DNA from: Takakia lepidozioides
Taxonomy: Eukaryota > Streptophyta > Takakiopsida > Takakiales > Takakiaceae
Reading direction: 5' to 3'
DNA length: 64,000 nucleotides
Assembly: GCA_030704615.1 (NCBI GenBank)
Contig: CM060732.1
Coordinates: forward strand, 33,337,053-33,401,052
Every line of letters starts with the position of its first letter. Positions within the stretch are counted from its first letter, which is position 1. Below the pieces are notes generated by a model, which was given only the letters and a program-made list of their open reading frames with translations, was not told where the DNA came from and ran no database searches. The position numbers and the translations under genes are program-made. Below, piece by piece: positions 23,092 through 34,699 of this stretch.

Positions 23092-26000
23092 TTAATCTTG
23101 AAAATCATCCGAATCCTCATCCTGTTCTAGACTGTCCTGCTCCGCCTCCACCCCCTCATTGCCTTTCTCATCTCCAGCGGACTGCTCGTTGGCCAGGCTT
23201 TCAAAATCCCATCTTCCCCTTGCGGAACTGTCCATCTCACCTCCGTTGGGTCGTCTTCCTCCCTGTCTGCGTCGCTCTCATCCGCTGAATCACATATGTA
23301 CTTTCGTACCCGTCTACCTGTCTGAGCTGCTGCCAACTCTTTCCTTATCCTTCTGTCCTCCCTAGCCCTCTCCAAAATCTGCTCTACTTTACTGGGATTC
23401 TCACTTCTTCTAATCGCTGTATTTGCGAGTTTAGCTGCATAACTAGGAAGGGAGTAGTCCCTCACCGGGCTCGTCATGAAGTCGGCCCTCGCAAAGAACG
23501 GGACATTCTTCCTGGCAGGAAGTGTAGGCCCTACATGTTTCGACCCGGACCCTGCAATCCTGCACATGACAATCATCAACGAGACTAATGAGAACCACAG
23601 TCCGGAAATTCGTTTGACAAAAATGACCCAGAAGGCTTTGCAAACTTACAATGTTTGCACTCACTCGTATTTCGGGTTCTCCTCCGCATCAATGTCCACT
23701 GTGTCTTCCTCGGACTCCGACGAATCCGAGGAGACTTCCGCTCTGTTGGGAGCCTTAACATTCCGTTGCAGCCCTTCCAGATGGGATCCCCACACGGATG
23801 AATCCTCCTCGTAGGCAAAGAGGTGCCGGTCGGAAAACCGCCCAGCCCACATTGAGGCACCTGTTACAATGCCATCCACACATTACAACATGGCGCTTCA
23901 GATGTTGCGAACTACATCCTAACGAGAATTTGCAGAACAGCATAGATCAAGATTCTGCATACCTGTCCCACAGATGAGGTCGAGCACTGTGCCCTCCACG
24001 TCTGTGCATGTCTCCATAATTGTCTGAATGAAGGCAGGGCTCCGAGTCCGTGAGTACCGCAGGGGTTCCGTTGAAGTGAGGCTATGAGGGAGAAGTTCCT
24101 TGGGAACGTTGTTGAATAGAACGTCGTAATCGAGGGGGTCGCAGTTCGGGTCAACCTTTCCTCCCTCCTTCCGGAAAGCAAAGGTGGAGTTCTCCTTCAC
24201 AAAGCAGTATGCATCGAACTGCTTCGTCTGCATACACAGGGGGGAACGATTAGAAACCGAATGCGGCACCGCATTTGAAAACACCCAAGCAAATGAATGG
24301 ACGAGTGCCAGTGTCGTAATCACCTTCTTCCCTTCCGACCAAAGGCCCAGTGTGTTGATGCACGTCCACTTCTTTTTCAGAATCGGGACGGCGCTCTTGC
24401 GGGTCCACTTCGCAATTCCTGTCTGAGTGTTTTTTCCTCTGCTCGCCAGGACAACCACACAGCCTCTGTCGTCCAACACCATGCGGGCAAGCCCGAATCC
24501 TTTCTTCCAAAAGTCCTCCGAGTACCTGTTCCAAGATGGCAAAGCTTGCAGTCCTTCCACAGGCTCTCCGTCCGGAATATCCAAGATGATCATATCGCAA
24601 GACCACTCGGTGGCATTTCCGCCCCTCCTACAATCCTTGTCTGCACACACCCTCTCAAAGAACGAGACCATATTCTGAAATCCTGGGGTGTCGGAAGGCT
24701 CTTCGGCAGTCGCCTTCTTCAGTGCTCTGCCCTTCAGACCCTCCATGGTCTTCATGTATGCCAACTTGGCTGCCCGTCCATCCAAAGCCGCCAAGAAACT
24801 CTCATTTACACACTGGACTACTGTTTCGGGAGCCACTTTCGGCCTCTTCATTTCCACCGGCTCGAAAGGGTGCCCCCCTGGGGGGTTGAAGAGTGCCTTC
24901 TTTGCCGAGCCAGTTCTCGTGCCTCTCATGACAACGGTGGGCACAGGGGAGGCAGCCTGCGTTTGGGGGGGTGGGCTGGTTGCAAAGTCTCCATCGGAGT
25001 CCTCTTCCTCACCCTCTTCCTGAACAGGCTGTTTCTGCTTCTTCTTTTGGCGGGTGTCACAACAGCTGCTCCTTGCTGGCGAGTCCTCTTCTTCGACCCC
25101 TTCTGTTGGGCCTGCACAGCTGCATCCACCGTCTTTTGTGCCATCTCAGCTGCCTTTCTGGATTCTTCCAGAGCAGCAGATTCCTTTGCCGACTTTGGCC
25201 CAGCAGGGACACGTCTTTCCTTTCTCTTCTCTTCTGCCAAGGCGTGCAGATCTTTCTCAGACTCGTCAACAATACCGCCAGACATATCCAGGTACCAGGG
25301 GCATCCAACGAGATGCGCGGGATGCCATTGTTTCTGCATCTCGGGTGTGTAGACACAGCTTGGGCCCGCCACGGTCCAAGCCATGAAGAACGGGGGCTCT
25401 TGAGCCAGGGCCCCTGTCTGAAGGAGCACGTATTTCATATACCTGCAAGGCAGTCAGCATGCGTGAGCATAAGATTGGACGAACCTACTCGCAGAGTGCC
25501 ACCGAAAACATAAAATGCGAATGCGGTGCCGCATTTCCGAGACAAACCTCGTAACCAGGCTTCGCATACAAGGGCAGCTGTGCTTCACCTGTAAACAATG
25601 CGCATTGCAGCTTTCCCCGCTCCCTCCTGATGTGTAAACTCCACGCTCCTTCTTGCTGTCTGTAGCTCTCTGGCGAAAAGGTTGTCCTTGTACGCACATC
25701 TGAAACGTGTCACGTAGTCTTCCAATGTCTGTGTTCCATCCCATTTGACGTACAAGCCGAACGAATTTGTGTGCATTACGACTTGCTCCTTCGCATTCGA
25801 CATTACCTGCGATTCCCAAATGCATTGTCACGTAGCAGTTCAGGGAATTCATTTCAGAAAAGCAAATCTGGGAAGTACCTTGAATTACCTGGAACCACCA
25901 AGTCATGCGGTTGAGCCACACATCCACTGCAGGGTCGGAAACTTCGAGTGGAAAAGACCACATTGTCCTTATTCTCTCGGATGCATTCCAGATCGACAGC

Positions 26001-27775
26001 CACCGTGTCTGCCATTTCCGATCCAATGTCAGGAGCTGGAAGAGAGTGGCTATTGCTAGGAAGGAACTTCAGTGCATTGAAACCTCACCTTCTCTTTCGC
26101 CTCAACACATGCCGTTGAGAGGTGATGCAGTTTCTCCAATTGCATGGTCGGCTGCATGGCCCGAGAATAGTGTTTTGCAATCTCGGGGATGAAGTCCTTT
26201 CCAAGTGTCGGATCTGCAATTGCCACCAGCTTCACAAGCTTTGACTTGTATTTGGTTCTGGACTTGACACCGGCTTCCTTCAAGTGCTCAGTCAATGACT
26301 GCAACGTTTTGACCTGCCCCTCACTTTCCATGAAGAAGCGTTTGGCATGGGCCAAATCCAGCTTGATGTTTGACTGCCAACAAAAACATGCAGAAGCGTT
26401 ACATTCGATTCATGTGGAAAGATTACTGGAATTGGGAAGGATGAGCAGAGGGAAATTGGAGGACGACTTACTTCGTATATCACCTCCACCATTCCATCCA
26501 TAGTGAGACGATACCATGTCCGGTCTGTTTTTGCAACGGCTTTCTGAATGAGCTCGGGCTCCAGCATTTCCGCAAACATCTGCGGATCAGTGAAACCAGT
26601 TTTCCTCACCCTGTACAGCATATGTGCCATGTGGGTATGCACATACGCATTCTCAGTGACCCTGCAAGGCACACTCTCCAGTTCAGTACACGGAAGCACG
26701 GAAACAAACCAGAATGGAAACCGAAATGCGGCACCGCATTTTGAACGTGCTAGGGAGGGTATGAGTATCTTACGAGTTGAGGTCCGCCATGACATTCTTG
26801 AGCAGGGAGGAGTCTGCCGCCTTCACCTTGAGGATGACACACTCCACCATGTAATGCCAGCCAATGTGCTTGGCATGGTTCTGCTTGATGTACTCCCACC
26901 AGGCAAGAAGTCGGTGATTCCCGTCCCACACAAAGAACATTTTACCCGACATATGGCCGAAGTCTGGATCACCCTTCAGCGTCGCCTCGAATTCGTTGTT
27001 GCGAGTGTGCCAGTGGGTATCCCACGTTGACAATTCATCGGCAGTGGGTCCACGAGTTTCGCCGTCCTCATTCTCAATGGAAACGTAAAACGCTGCCGAT
27101 CCCAGACGGTACCCTTCTCGAAATGCGAACTTGAGCTTATCCACATCTCCGGGAAGGGCCTGCCTGACGATGGGAAGGGAGACCATGCGACAAAGTGGGA
27201 TTCGAAGAGTCCGCTGGAATACCCTGCTGCCCAGAACTCTGCCAATGCTACTGTGTGTCTCCTTCAACATTTTATCCGCTGCACTTTTGAAATCCTCCGG
27301 AGACATGTCTGGGGCTTTGAACTTGTCCTTCGAAGCCGCGTCTTTGAAATGCACAGGGCTAGGCCCGGCAGGAATACCCGCGCTCGGGGATTGGGTGGGT
27401 GTACGTGCTGCAGCTAGCTCCTCGGACTCTTCCTACGGCTCTTCGGATTCCTGCGATCCCTCCAGCACGTCCACCTTTCCTGTTAGGCATGCAAACATGT
27501 TCTGCATTCAAGTCTCCTAGCATTCACTCTAAGAATTACAGAAGCAAAATGGGGGGTTCGGTGCTCGATCAGCTGCGCGCAGCCCGATCGCATGGAGCTC
27601 TCACTGGTGGCTGGGTTGCCTGAATGGCCTGCTGCTCGGAGATGGCAATCTCCTCCTGTAGACGCATCTGCTTCCTCCCCTTTGGCATTGGCCTACGTCC
27701 GAAGTATAATTTTTGGAGCTTGCGACGAGGTCTCCTGTCTGGTGCACGAACTCCCCCCCTCTCAGGTTCGAGCAT
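23092..27775 (-). CDS. Spliced gene: ParB-like domain plus beta-order amino-methyltransferase (copy 1)
   Basis: About ten exons with GT-AG introns fit by eye: 27775-27605, 27501-26774, 26661-26472, 26373-26089, 26035-25889, 25806 to about 25589, 25442-24285, 24227-23963, 23860-23665 and 23559-23092; boundaries around the sixth are uncertain. Exon 1 is basic (RRPRRKLQKLYFGRR), like a nuclear signal. Exon 2 carries a ParB-like segment (LRIPLCRMVSLP to FFVWDGNHRLLAWW). Exon 7 holds MTase motif IV as DMIILDIPDGEP and LGLWSEGKKVITTLALVHSF. Exons 8-9 join to give motif X/I (SPAFIQTIMETC, GTVLDLICGTGASMW) and RHLFAYEEDSSVW as motif II. Order IV-X-I is the beta class of N6-adenine or N4-cytosine methyltransferases, but DPPY is DIPD here. 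Copy 1 has a TAG at 27433-27435, a deletion of about 517 bp in exon 2 relative to copy 2, and small frameshifts. Confidence 0.75.
24259..24279. repeat. Single palindrome in an intron of the methyltransferase gene
   Basis: GAATGCGGCACCGCATTTG lies in the intron between the exon ending SFAW and the exon starting TKQFDAY. The copy 2 equivalent is at 43876-43896. Confidence 0.9.
25517..25539. repeat. Single palindrome in a second intron
   Basis: GAATGCGGTGCCGCATTTCC lies just upstream of the exon that starts YMKYVLLQTG. The copy 2 equivalent is at 45132-45154. Confidence 0.9.
26722..26744. repeat. Single palindrome in a third intron
   Basis: GAAATGCGGCACCGCATTTT lies in the intron after the ParB-domain exon. 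The copy 2 equivalent is at 46337-46357. Confidence 0.9.
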
Positions 27776-28119
27776 AAGAAGAACAGAGACAGGGAAAAGG
27801 GGCAAAGAGTGCAGATGGAAAGGGCGCGAGAGGGGTGACTGAGGAGACACGACAAAAGTAGATGCGGTGCTGCACCACTTGGGTTCGAAAGGGTTGGACG
27901 AAAGTGTCTCCTCGTGGACTTTGCGTCATTACGAAATTCGAATCGTTCAGGATACGCCTGCCGTCCGAAAAACAAACATCATTATCCAACGGTCAGGCCG
28001 CGCCGCCTCATGCCACTTCAGTCAGATAGAGTGCAGACATGTGCCGCAATTCCGTTGCTCCACGTGTTCACATTTCAAGGCATTCCCGTCCCAGCGTCTG
28101 ATGAGTTGGATTGAAAATG

Positions 28120-29935
28120 CGAATGCGGCGCCGCATTTCCGTTAAGTACCATCACGAAGCTACACATCCGTACTTGTTGGAAGAAAATGCGGCACCGCAT
28201 TTCCGTTCCACCTTCACATACCTTAGTTGTTGAACGGAAATACGGTGCCGCATTTCCGTCCCACAGCTCCATGTATGAGATACAACAGGGAAATGCGGCG
28301 CCGCATTTCCGTTCTGGAATGTCAAAAGGTGCGATTCGGACGGAAATGCGGCACAACATTTCAATTCCCGTGGTTCATGATTTTCAATGTGAATGGAAAT
28401 GCGGTACCGCATTTCCGTTCCCCTTCACATACCTTAGTTGTTGAACGGAAATAGGGTGCCGCATTTCCATCCACAGCTCCATATGTGAGATACAAAAGGG
28501 AAATGCGGCGCCGCATTTCCGTTCTGGAATGTCGAAAGGTGCGATTCGGACGGAAATGCGGCACAACATTTCAGTTCCCGTGGTTCATGATTTTCAATCT
28601 GAACGGAAATACGGTACCGCATTTCCGTTCCCCCTTCACATACCTTAGTTGATGAACGGAAATGCCGTGCCACATTTCTGTTCGGGAAAGTATAGAGGTC
28701 TCACCTGAACAGAAATGCGGTGCCGCATTTCCGGTCTGGAAAGTTTGAAGGTCTCACATGGATGGAAATGCGGCCACCACATTTCCGTCCCACAGCTCCA
28801 GGCCTCATATACAAAACGGAAATGCGGCGCCCGCATTTCCGTTCTAGAATGTCGGAAGGTGCGACTCGGACGGAAATGCGGTGCCGCATTTCTGTTCCGG
28901 TTGTTCACGATTTTCAGTCAGAACGGAAATGCGGTAGCGCATTTCCGTTCTGTAGAGTATTAAGGTCTGACCCTGGCGGAAATGCGGTGCCGCATTTTCG
29001 TTCCACAGCTCCATGCCTCACATACAAAACGGAAATGCGGCGCCGCATTTCCGTTTTGGAATGTAGGAAGGTGCGACTCCGACGGAAATGCGGTACCGCA
29101 TTTCAGTTCCGATGTTCACGATTTTTCATCAGAACGGAAATGCGGTGCCGCATTTGCGTTCTGGAATGTTGGGAGGTGCGACTCGGATGGAAATGCCCTG
29201 ACGCATTTCAGTTCCGATGGTTCACGATTTTCAGTCAGAACGGAAATGCGGTACCGCATTTCCGTTCTGGATAGTATGAATGTCTCAAGCGGTCGGAATT
29301 GCGCTGTCTCAAGCAGTCGGAATTGCACTCGGCTCCATGCATCAGATACAAAATGGAAATGCGGCGCCGCATTTCCGTTCTGGAATGTCGGAAAGTGCGA
29401 CTCGGACGGAAATGCGGTGCCGCATTTCTGTTCCCGTTGTTCATAATTCTCAATCAGAACGGAAATGCGGTACCGCATTTCCATTCACCTTCACATACCG
29501 TGCTTGTTGGATGGAAATGCGTTACCGCATTTCCGTTCTGGAGAGTATGAATGTCTTGTGAGGACGGAAATGTGGTGCAGCATTTCTATCCCTCAGCTCC
29601 ATGCGTCAGATATACAACGGAAATGTTGCGCCGTATTTCTGTTCTGGTATGTCGGAAGGTGCGACTGTGACGGAAATGCGGTGCCGCATTTCTGTTCCCG
29701 TTGTTCATAATTCTCAATCAGAACAAAAATGCGGTACTGAACGGAAATGGGGTACCGCATTTCCGTACCACCTTCACATACCGTGCTTGCTGGATGGAAA
29801 TGTGTTACTGCATTTCCGTTCTGGAGAGTATAAAGGTTTCCCCCGGACGGAAACTCGGTGCCGCATTTCCGTCGCTCTGGTGCACGACCAAGATGCAATA
29901 CGGAAATGCGGCGCCATATTTCCGTCCACCAGCAA
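28120..29935. repeat. Main palindrome array, copy 1: about 33 copies at 53-bp spacing
   Basis: Arm GGAAATGCGG, a YR dinucleotide and arm CCGCATTTCC repeat with starts near 28290, 28340, 28395, 28447, 28499, 28551, 28605, 28659, 28711, 28764, 28818 and on to 29901. Spacing is 50-56 bp, close to five DNA turns. The roughly 31-bp spacers fall into about five types, recognised by GGTGCGACTCGGA, GTTCACGATTTTCAGTC, CCTTCACATACC, GAGAGTATGAATGTCTC and CACAGCTCCATG. They tend to recur in a fixed order, giving a higher-order unit of about 265 bp. The array lies between the divergent methyltransferase and transposase genes, so it covers the promoter region of both. Reading frames across it (MRRRIS, MRCRIS repeats) are artefacts of the palindrome. 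Confidence 0.93.
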
Positions 29936-30339
29936 TCGAAAGAATCACTCGGGACGGGAAATCTGGAACCTGAATGGGTTGCATTGTTCCGAAACAACAC
30001 ATTGCGGCCAGTCTTGATGAGCACAACTTGGTTGTCTGACCGTTTTAACTAACAGTACTGGCACTTGTCAGTGCGAACGTTCCTGTCTGCACCGAGAATA
30101 CTGCTGGATCCACCCTCAGGAGAAACTGTCAGGAGATGTTATTTCGTTGCCGAATCGGCCATCATTGTCATACTTACTGGCTATGGAATCACACCTCCCA
30201 CCTTCATGCATGTAGCTTGAAACAATACTTTCCACTTCAATGTGCGACTTCCAATCGTCGATGGACTCCGCATGGTGCCTGTGAGCCTTGGTCTGTCGCT
30301 ATACTGAACCTCGCACTTGCCAACTTCGTGCGGTGTTCG

Positions 30340-33300
30340 ATGGCTCCGAATTCCTACGCTATAGTTTGCTGTCCTCCGCAACTTGGGAGAGCCTGGATCC
30401 CAAACGAGGGAGGACTTTGCAGAGTGACTGAAACTTACCTTTGTTCCAAATTCAAGCTCAAACCGGGCACAGTTTATTTGGAAGAAGAAAGGAAGGATGT
30501 TCCTGGACAGGTTGACGAGACCATTGTCGTGCTAGGTAACGACGGAGGTTGCGGAATCGAATGGCACGTACCCCCATCAGACACCATCCTGTACCAAGCT
30601 GTGGGAATGCCCATTCCCTTTCCGAATCAGTCGCTGCCCACACCATCCACAAAGGAGTCCGGAAACCGACAGGCGGCCACTGCCAACAGAGAGGTATGCA
30701 ACGATAATCATTCCCGACCTGGACCGTCAAGACCCTCCATAGCTTCTCGTGTGGACGTATTCGACATTTCCGACGAGGAAGATGATTGCATTGAGGTACC
30801 CATGTCCTCCACACGGTCGTTCAAATCCGGCATGGACGTCTCTGTAGGTGCTACGCATGTGCCCTCGAGCATAACTCCAACCCGGTCCATTGTGCAGCTC
30901 TTACGACAACATCACCTCGATGGTTCTCGCTCCGAGCTGGCTGCTCTCGACTATGCCAAATTCCCAGTCAGAAAGGTAACGTTTCTGCCTCCCAAAGTCG
31001 ATGGCAATGTCATCTTCGAGTTTCCACCTGTTTCTTCGTCAAACAAAGCCTCCGGGATGTTAACAGACATGGATCGAAAGCATGACGGACACCCCCTGGT
31101 GTGTGACGAAGACCAGTAGCACGAAAATTGCTGATGGTGTTCGTGTACGATATGTCCTCTGTGCGGGGAAGCTGAGGTGCCTCAATCCCACTTGCTTCCA
31201 CTTTCTCTCCAAAGGAGGGCGGAGAATGAGACGGATTGGACTGGCACAACGCATCATCCATTCATTGTCTCCAGCCAAGCTCCTGCGGGTTCTTTCAAGT
31301 GTGCACATTGCAAAGAACCACCGACGTGCATGTCCATGTGCAGAGCCAAGCAATATTACGTAATCCATTTGCTCGCGGACTTGACTAGAGCTTGCATACA
31401 CGTTGGGGTCCACTACCACCCCTTGGCGAGAGGCAACATGCGTGAGGCTGTGCAGGAAGCACACGACATCATAAAAGAGGAGGTGAAATTGAGCCCCGGA
31501 GCCAGACCAAAGCAGATTCAGCTGAAGGCAGCCCACAAGATTGCTCTTGGCAAAATCATGTCTGAAGATGGTTCCGACCGAGAGCCCTTGACCGAAGACG
31601 AGATGCGTGACCTCTTGGAGTCCGTCTCGCACGTTTGTAGTCCGAATGTGCGGAATCACATCGTATCTTGCAAGCAGGAGTTCGGCAGGGGGTCGGACAT
31701 GTACTCAATCCTGGAGGTGAAACGAATGACTGGATATGACTACATCCAAGGTAGCAGGTTTCCAGGGCAAGGCAGCGAATCTGATCGTTGTTACATTTTC
31801 AAAATGTCGACGTGTGGGCCTGGGAGTGGAGTCGACTTGGTCACTCGCATGACAACTGGAAACTTGTCGAATGCTTGGGTGATGTTTGATCACATCAAGA
31901 GAATTACAAACCATCAGTGGGTGACTATGGGTACGCATGTTTATGACTATCACTCCAAGAGGCTCATGACGATTGCAATCTGCGAGATGAAAGGGGAGGA
32001 CACACAGTCCGAGATGCATCTGTGGGAGGGCATAAACGAGCAGATGGCAAGGGCGGGATTGCCAGAGCCCAATTTCAGGGGATTCATGGCAGACAACGCT
32101 CAGGCCAAGGGGCAGCGGTGCGGCGTGTGTACGGTGAGGACCCAAATGTTCCAATGGAGGGGAAAGAGAGATCATGTGGATTCCATTGGATGCAGAGTCT
32201 ATCCCACTACACTACCAAATTTGTTGCTAGCTCATTCCAGGCTGAACACCGTGTCCTTTGTACGGCGTGGAAGGATGCACCCACATTTGATGACGCGGAG
32301 GTTAAGTTTGCTATCATCGAGGCTTGGTGGAACACGTCAGGTGCAGTGGAGATACCAATCTGGGAGCATTGCACAGCTGGTTGGGGTGGTGGCATTTTCG
32401 GTATCGACAGTTCGGACAGTACATGCGGGAGGTAGGCTGCTGTCATTTTCGTTCATTTGTCTTTCTGTTACGGACATTTCGATTGGTTCCTCGCCATTGT
32501 TTGTGTCCTTCTAGGAGCGGTGCTTGGATTCCGACACGGACATGCCAAACACGAATATGGCAGAATCGGTCACTCCTCCTGGCGAGCGTCTTTCTGCCGC
32601 ACATCTGGTGGACGTAGTGACGGCCACAACGGAGGACATCGACAGAGCAATCATGCAGCAAGCCCGTACTACAAGTTCCTGAGCGGCAAACAATGGGGCT
32701 TTGGGCCGGACAGGGAGGAATTGTTGGTACGAACAGCTTCGAGGTCCAAGAATCCACTGAAATGGGCGACAGCATTGCGAGAGAAGATCAAAGGGACGCC
32801 TCTGCACCGCAGAGGCGAACACCTAGAGGGGGACGTCCGGACTCGCCCTGTGAGGCGGAGGATTGAAGAGGAACCCGGGTGCAAAGAGGATTCCTGGAGA
32901 TCCGACAGGAACATTCGGACAGCACCTCGAGGTCCCGTCATGTTGCCGCACAATGTGTCTTCCAGCAGTGGAAGCCCAAGAAATTCCAGATCGCCGTCGC
33001 CTTCAACTGGGGATTTCGTGCGAAAATTCCCACCGCTCCCTTGCCCCAGATTCCGCCCACTGTTATGCAGTATGGCCAAGCCATTGTGGAGACGACTGTG
33101 TCTGCATCACAGTGGAGAATTGCTCGCACAAAGCCGTCGTTTCGAGGAAGGTGTTCCGCAATTCGTGTGGATACACGGCAACGTTGTTTAGAGATGATAA
33201 GGAGGAATCCAGATGGGGGCTGTCCCTACTCCTACTTTTACAGGAAGATTTGTCCATGCAAAGTTTGCGGAGGCGACAACCACCCAGTTCTGGTTCTGCA

Positions 33301-33945
33301 GGCACGACATTATGACTTGCGTGTATGGAAAGCCCAAGTACGATATAAAACAATGCCAGAGGCTCCCCCGGTGTGGCCGGTGGAACCAGGCTGCGATCTG
33401 AGTCAGGTTGAGGCCGACACCCTTACCGCCGCAGGATTTCGGATGGTGCAGCGCACTGACGTCCCCAGACAACCATTTCCGCTTCCACAACCTCCACCAC
33501 CGACCCCTGTGAGAGCAAGAACAATGGGACACGACAGCTCTAAGCATCCTACACACACCGTTGGGGGAAACCGAAGAGGCGGCGACCTCCCTCAAAAGTG
33601 AACGAGACAAGGATGGGGAATGCACTCTTCGGATGAACTGTACAATCCAGAGCTCAACAGAAGTGCCCCACCAGGATTCGGGCGTGTGTATCAGATGGCC
33701 ACGGCAGGCTCAGCTATTCGCAATGAGGTGTACACCATCACCATTTCAGAATTACCCACCTGCAATTGCACCGACTTCCAGATCATGGCGAACAAGGGGC
33801 ATTATACTGCCATTGCAAGCATTTGTACTACGTGTACCTAAAGAGACTCCGTTGTAATTCCACAACTCATCACTTCATACATGCACCAGGGTTGAGCCCC
33901 CAGGAGGTTCACACTCTTCTAAATATGGATCCAGGGGACCAGTGA
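30340..33945 (+). CDS. Mutator-like transposase with SWIM zinc finger, copy 1 (frameshifted)
   Basis: The gene probably starts at ATG 30340 (MAPNSYAIVCCPPQLG) and ends at TGA 33943-33945. An 83-bp intron (32432-32514, GTAGGC...TTCTAG) is supported by the continuous sequence FGQYMRE plus ERCLDSD. A Cys/His segment (RCLNPTC, FKCAHC, CRAKQYY, then HVGVHYHP) resembles the WRKY-GCM1-type zinc finger of MULE transposases. The core has WVTMGTHVYDYHSKRLMTIA, FRGFMADNAQA, CGFHWMQSLSHYTTKF and, after the intron, NMAESV as the likely Glu region. A C-terminal SWIM finger follows (CNCTDF to CPCKHLYYVYL, clearest in copy 2). Compared with copy 2 there is an extra C near 31096, a lost base near 31225 and a lost base near 32108, so it is broken as assembled. 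Confidence 0.82.
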
Positions 33946-34193
33946 GCTTGGCTTGCGGTCCCAATACAATGGTACGCCCATCCTTTTCGGATAGTAGAAC
34001 TGTACTGCTTGTAGTCCAGACTCTGGCCACAGAAAGGTCCGACATATGTCTTGCCTACCAGTAACCTGTTTTGCTCGAACTAAGATATTACTATATCGTT
34101 CACTTGTTTCCACGTGCATGTATTTTTGTATGTTGGAGGGTTCATGTTTTTCTGCTTTCCGAAAACTTGCTTTCCTCATTCGACCTCCGACAA

Positions 34194-34215
34194 GGAAATG
34201 CGGCGCCGCATTTCC
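34194..34215. repeat. Single palindrome downstream of the transposase gene
   Basis: A perfect copy with CG centre (GGAAATGCGG, CG, CCGCATTTCC). In copy 2 the same site (54021-54041) has lost part of the right arm. Confidence 0.95.
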
Positions 34216-34699
34216 AAGTATCGTCGTAGGTACTGGTAGAGGCGGCCTTCGCCAACACCAAACCGCTCCGAAATTTCGCACGTGCGAACCCTAATGCAGC
34301 ACCTTATTTCCCAGTTCAGTTGCAAACCTTTCCCGCCGAATACCCGAAGAAGACAGATTGTGAAGTACTGCAGACTCTATTGGGTGCAGACTCCATTGGT
34401 TCAATCGCGGCAAAAGGGTCAGCTTCATTCCAATATTAAGGCATGTAAAACCGCGGAATACTCTATACAGGCCAGTATGCGACGTCCTTTTGCAGTGGTA
34501 TACTGGATTTCCCGTTGCACGGTCACTTATTTCCATGAGCGGATCTAAAAAACCATGAGCGGACTTGTTACTGACGACATATCTTCGCCGCATTACATGA
34601 TCTGGAACGTCCAAAAACGGCAAGGTCAAATAAAAAACTATTATTTTAATACTTGTTTAATCTGCCGCATTTCCAAATTTGGAGGAGTCCGCTCATGAA

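Noticed and set aside
24297-25352. Large plus-strand frames opposite the methyltransferase gene (also 44043-44969)
   Set aside because: They are antisense to better-supported exons, have Ser/Leu/Pro-rich composition typical of reverse frames, and contain no recognisable domain.
28700-29560. Long frames through the palindrome arrays (translations full of MRRRIS, GNAVPHF, RKCGAAF)
   Set aside because: They arise because the palindrome lacks stop codons in several frames. They occur on both strands and are not conserved as proteins between copies.
28290-29925. Active restriction-modification system recognising GGYRCC
   Set aside because: No endonuclease-like gene is seen. The resemblance to the BanI site is limited to six central bases, so it is kept only as an alternative explanation of the YR centre.
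28120-29935. CRISPR-like array (palindromic repeats of 22 bp with about 31-bp spacers)
   Set aside because: Spacers are not unique; they recur in about five types in cyclic order. The repeats vary at the centre and in the arms, no cas genes exist, and the context is a plant transposon.
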